Shown one piece after another: positions 54,701-60,700 of a DNA stretch of 64,000 nucleotides. Under the pieces are notes generated by a model. It worked only from the letters and a program-made list of their open reading frames with translations. It did no database searches and was not told the DNA's origin. Source of the DNA: Helicoverpa zea (Eukaryota; Arthropoda; Insecta; Lepidoptera; Noctuidae); contig NC_061482.1 of NCBI RefSeq assembly GCF_022581195.2, positions 10,664,001 to 10,728,000 of the forward strand, read 5' to 3'. The position numbers were made by a program, and so were the translations under genes. Position 1 is the stretch's first letter; each line of letters begins with the position of its first letter.

Positions 54701-57700
54701 CGGAGTATCACTTTAATTTGCCGATATAAATTTTTGTTCGTCATTTGAATTGTGAAATGCTTATACAGGAACTAAAGAAGACTGAATGTCAGGTCGGTTT
54801 ACAAATTCCAAAAAAACTCCTTTCTTTTTTACCTCAAGTATTTACTTATAACTAAAGTATCTACAAATTAAACGCTACGGTAACATAAAAAGTTTGTCGA
54901 AACGAGTCTATTAGTATACAACGATAAGTTGCAAAGCAGTAGCACTTACCAGAAGATGCATACTCTCCGGGATGAACCCAACTGCCTGTTAGAGAAAGCT
55001 CATGGTTAACACATTTAAACAATCAACACATAGTAACTAAGTGACATGCCCACAGACAAATCATCAACTGATTGAGTCATTTCTTAGCTGCCTTTAAATA
55101 GGCTTCAAGTAAAAAGACGAAAGTGTATAAAAAAGTTTCGGTTCACCTTTCGAACCTCCAAAATCTAGATTTCCGTAACTAGCTACCCCTTCCTTGGGCG
55201 GCATATTATCAGGTTACGAGTATGTTATTAAAATAATACTACACCCATGTTTATACAAATAAAGTATCTTTGTACTGCTTAGTATTTGCAGAAATAAGAT
55301 CCTTCAAAAAGAATAGCTTGTGTGTCTTATATCAGGTTAGAATAACAATGCCATTTAAGGATCTAAGTATGATTGCGTAGTTGTTTAGTTGCAGTTACCT
55401 GTGATGTCGGCATCTTCGCCTTCAGCAATGCCCGGGTCAACATCCTGGAATGCCAGCTCTTGATACAACGTGTTGCCGCTTCGTTTTTCGCTCTTTGTCT
55501 GCGATTTCCCAGTGTTGGGAGCGTTAGGGGGCGCCACTGGCGATGTTGCCTTAAAAAACAGATAACAGCGATTAAAGTGATAGCTAAGTTAATTAATAGC
55601 AGCACATTTATACATACATAAAATATCTTAACACAAAGCGTATAAAATGCGGTTCAGTTCACTACGTGATCACTGACTTACGAAGCCATTAATTAATACT
55701 GCAATATCAACTGAATACGTGTTGAAGTCATTACGATCACGAAACTGATTTATGTGTCTGCCAATCCCACCAAAATAATAATTCAGCCTCGTTCAAAACT
55801 TCAAATAAATGTACTGGCCGTTTACACGTTTTGAATTTGGAAACGTCAACGCTCAAGACAATCAAAGTGCTGTCAAAGTAATTTTTATAATATAAAATGA
55901 AATGTTTTTCAAGTGCAATTAAACTACTGATTATACTGCTTTCCATGATTTCCGAAGTGGCGTGCATAAAATGTTATCAGTGCTCGTCCACAAACAACCG
56001 TGGATGTTTTGGTTATAACTTGAACAAGGCTTATTTGAAGGACTGCGATGAAGGTTCTAAAGGCAAGCCAGTGTGTCGGACACTGTCTCAGATAAATCAC
56101 TTTACGCCTGCCCAAGAAGTGATTATAATAAGAGAATGTGCGTACGTGTACACCGAACCGCTCAACTGCATGCAGTCAAAATTTAATAACGTACACTATT
56201 CATACGTCTGCGAATGTAATGTAGACGGCTGCAACTCTGCCATCAATGTGAAACTCTATTGGAAGATTCTCATGTGTTCCCTGGTGTTGGCGATTATTAT
56301 AAAGTAGCCACTAATTAGTTTTGTAAATATGTAGTGTAGGTACTTAGTTGTAATAAATTCGATCGCGCAAAATATATACCGTGTTTATTTACAACTCAAC
56401 AAGGTTATCTTTGTTGTAAGCAAAGATCTGTTACGACATATTCGTTTCAAAATGTTAATCTGTTAAGATTGGTCAAGAACTACATTACTAAAGCCAGTGT
56501 TATGAGTAATCACGCAGTCACTTTATGAAAATTGTTACTGTTAAAAACCTCCACCATTCTATGCATCCGATCTCCGATGAGCTTTTTCATAAAATTGATA
56601 ACACAAAATGGTAAAGGTAAGCTTACTCGTACCTGACTCTGTTGCGTGATTGGGTCAGTCTGGTGCGCGCACTCCACGGTCCTCACGGCTGCCAAGTCCG
56701 AGCCGGTCGGCGGTGACGGCGGAGACGAAGACAGGCTGACGGGGCTGCCAGGCATGCTCTCTGTTTGCTCCACATTGTGCATAGAGCTCTCCAACGATGC
56801 GAAGCCAAACGATATAGGGCCTGGAGCGAGATTTTCAACATCATATTACAAATTGAAACAATACACAACCTTAAAAAAAAAACATGTAGAAAAATAAGTT
56901 TTAGCTGAGGCTAACATCGATCCCGACATAGTATTTAATTCATCAGTAATTTGGTCAGAATAAAATTGTGCAGTATTGCGCAACCTTTTATAAAGGTTAA
57001 AAACCATACCCACTTATTTGCATAAACATGTGTAAGTATGAGAAAAGCTTTATTTCTGACGTATTTTGTTCGAGTTACATAATGCATATTAAAATTATGT
57101 CATTACCAAAGAAGATATTTCAGTGATTTTATAGACATAAAAGCTATGGGAGTGACGACAGGTCCACATTCCGTATTACAACAGATATTCAAGGGCGACT
57201 GGTCCACTTAATAGTTACATATAGTCCAACAAACACCTAAATCAATTGCTCATTAACATTTTTTGCGGCCAAAACATCGGTGGCCGTTCAACTATGGTAA
57301 AAAATTGTAAGGTTTAATACGAGTTCTAATATTCTGAGAGCAAAAACTACTAAGACGACTTGGGGCATGTTAGTATATTTAAGAAACTCTCACGGTTATT
57401 GAATTACTAAACGTCTATCTTGGGTAGTTTTAATATACAGAACGTCCAAGAACCCCAAGAAAAATAAATCTTGCAAAGTTATAGTTTTGTATAAACTCAC
57501 GCTTAATAAAGAGATCGTACGAATATTAATTTGTCGGAATTCGGCCTATTCAGTATTTTTAAACAGACTTCATTAATGCCAGTATTCGAGTGTTGCGTTG
57601 TGAGATATTTTATGAGCTAGTGTGTTGAAAGAAATGCGTTTATTATCCAGTGTTACAAAAAAAAAATGGAAAACGATAGCGATTGTGTAGAATACTCTTA

Positions 57701-60700
57701 CACCTACTTATCCTAAACCTAATATAGCTCTTCATATAAAAGGCGTGACATTGGGCATAATGTCGGGCTTCACATAATGAAACACATATGCCACGTGGCA
57801 GTCGCTCTTACGAAAATAGTTTTCATCATTTGTGATTATTTTCTCCTGTAATAAATTGAATTACTATATGTCGTCATTTTACTGACGTTTATATGAAAAC
57901 ATCAGACGAGACACATGATGCAACTGGCCTACGTTAATAAATGTTAAGCCGCGGTAGGTAACCACGTAGCTAATTGCCTGCCAGTTACACGAACATTTTA
58001 TTTATATTAAATACTAGAACAAATCAATATTACTGAAATACTTGAGATCCAGAACCTTGATACAAAAGCATTTTCACTTATCACAGCTATACTAAATTCT
58101 ACATTACATTCGGTTTCAGTGTAATTAAAACCGCAGTTTCATACTTTTTCAAACGATATCTAGCAGATATCTTCTTCTTCTTCCGAGCCTTTTCCTAACT
58201 ATATTGGGGTCGGCTTCCAGTCTAACCGGATGTAGCTGAGTACCAGCGTTTTACAAGGAGCGACTGCTCTATCTGACCTCCTCAACCTAGTTACCCGGGC
58301 AAGCATATACCCCTTGGTTTTTTGGTATCTAGCAGATATAGAGATATAGAGACCAATACAATATCTACGTGCATCAATAATGAGCCGATCAATACTTTTA
58401 TGTAAATGGGGCTCGTGCATTTACAACCATTGACCTGGACTAGTTTTCAGTCTAAATTAAATCTGCATTCAAACCACAGTACGGTTTAATTCTAACGCTG
58501 ACCTTTCCGTTTTGTGAAGCCAGTTCTGGAAACCGTGGAACGGATAGAAGTCTAATTAGAATTTATATTGAACCGTCAGTGAAGTGACACTACTGAATGC
58601 TAAGATTTTTTAACCTATTTTCTTTTTCTTTTTCATGGCGTGGCTCCATGTTCGAGGCGGAAGATTCTCACAAAAAATTTGAAATCAGTTCTAATGTTTG
58701 TTTCAGTGACGAGCACTACTAAGGTTTCAGTAACAACATTGTGTAATTTGTTGAGATAATATCAGGTTGCTAAATAGATACATTCGGAGTTAAAATAATT
58801 GTATTTGTGATGAAATGCTTACTTAACAAACAAAATCAAAAATAAAAACTTACTTTAAAACCTACTTCAGAACCAATATTGACTGTTAAAGTAGAAAATA
58901 AAATTAAGACTTCAAGGCTTTCATTGAGCGATAGTACATTATAAATTCAACGTATTCCGATATAAAACCATTAGGGCTAACAAGCTAGCACGTTGAATAT
59001 GTCTGTGGATCGTAAATACACATTCGTACTAATGGAAAGTGCAGACAGATGCCACGATGAACGCTCGATATTTAAACCTAATTGACCAATCGCTTTCCCG
59101 GATAGATCTGTGCGATGTGTGGAATGCGGGAGAGGGTAATCTAGTAAGTAGATCATTCAGTAACATGTAAAAGAATATAATAAATGGCAAAAATCTATTC
59201 TTGAATTTATGTATTTATTTATCGAATGCAAATAAGTTAAAAAGTTTCATAATTCGATCTAGGTGTTAAATGCTTACATTCACACTTATTGGTACTAAGT
59301 TTGGTAACTTTAGTAGAATCAAAGACAAACTGTCAAAGTTTACAACGCTTAGAGCCTTCACAGCGTAAAGCGGGTAAGTGTTGGAGTTCTATCGTAGACT
59401 TAGGGTGTGTCTACACGGTGCATGTAGCTGGAACAAGTTAACATGCGCAAGGGACAAGAGCACGCGGGTGGGTTTTTTGCTTTGGTATATGCGCGAGTCG
59501 TTAGACCAGCACGTTTTTAAAGTGCATGTAACTTGCGCATGTGCCTCAACATGCGCAAGCTACTTGCACCGTTAAGATGCACCCTTATCTCAAAAAGGTA
59601 ACTCACCACTAGATCTCATAGGGTTGAGGCCAAGTCTTCCGCGGACCTCTCCCCGGTCGCTGGCTGTGCTCATCAGGAGTTTGGTTCGTTCCATGTAGTC
59701 CACATGGGTCTTGAACAGTTCATTGTAGCGCTCGTGAAGCTTCGAATATTCCTGCGGACAATTACATGAACTCGTGAGACTAGAAACGAATATTTTACGA
59801 GGCTCTTTAGTTTTTGAAGTCGAGAGATTTAAATAGATGAGATGTATGCGAGAGGACGTTCGTTGTCATGCGTGTTCTTTCGAATCACACGAGTAAATTA
59901 TTAGATTGCAATGAGACTTCTAATTTCCTACTTAATGCTTATAATATGTTAATCTAAGTTAATCTTATATGCTAAGTGTACCTTGATAAAAATAACATTA
60001 AATATCTCTGAAGTAACGCTCGCCTCAGAACAGTCAGCCATAATCATTATCATTTGCTCAATACCTAAGTAAAAAATTTAACTCTAAAGTACATAAGACA
60101 CTATACTGCTTGACATAGCTTTCAAACTGGTCCAAATCAATTATAATTTATCTCCTAAAATTAAAGTGAGCCACATTCTGAAGTGATCGTTCTTTCATAA
60201 GGTTATAATAAATTAACGTGCGAATTGTTCCATAATACCAATATCGACCGTAACCACATTGTGAACTATTGATACAATTCAATTTGCCTTTTGACGAGCC
60301 AATTGAATAGAACAACATATGGTATCGAGCTAAATAGCATCTTATCATATCTTGTTACATTGGTTCGAGGGGTCAATTAAGTAATACGATTTCTTTTCAA
60401 TTCGATTTCATACAGATTTAAATTACGGAGACAATTTCTTCTAGTACGTAGTAGTAGATAAACTTTTGCGTTAGATAAAGAAGGTGACAATTATCTGAGA
60501 TTCAAATGCTTATGAGGAAAGTCCTTTAAAATTTTAATTGAAAGCGTACATAACTTGAACCTCATTAAAATATCATTTGTGAAATAGGGCAAGTACCCTC
60601 TGAAATGTGACCTGGTTTTCAAGTAACCTGTACTATTCCTACGATAAAAAAATGGTAGTAATCGTTATTGGATTAGCACAAGAGGATTAAATTGTTTGCC

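Larger units (their letters stand above)
56821..59606 (-). other. syd intron, 2.8 kb
   Basis: Contains the truncated SINE at 58171-58325 and the Harbinger-like MITE at 59403-59584. No nested gene seen. Confidence 0.5.
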
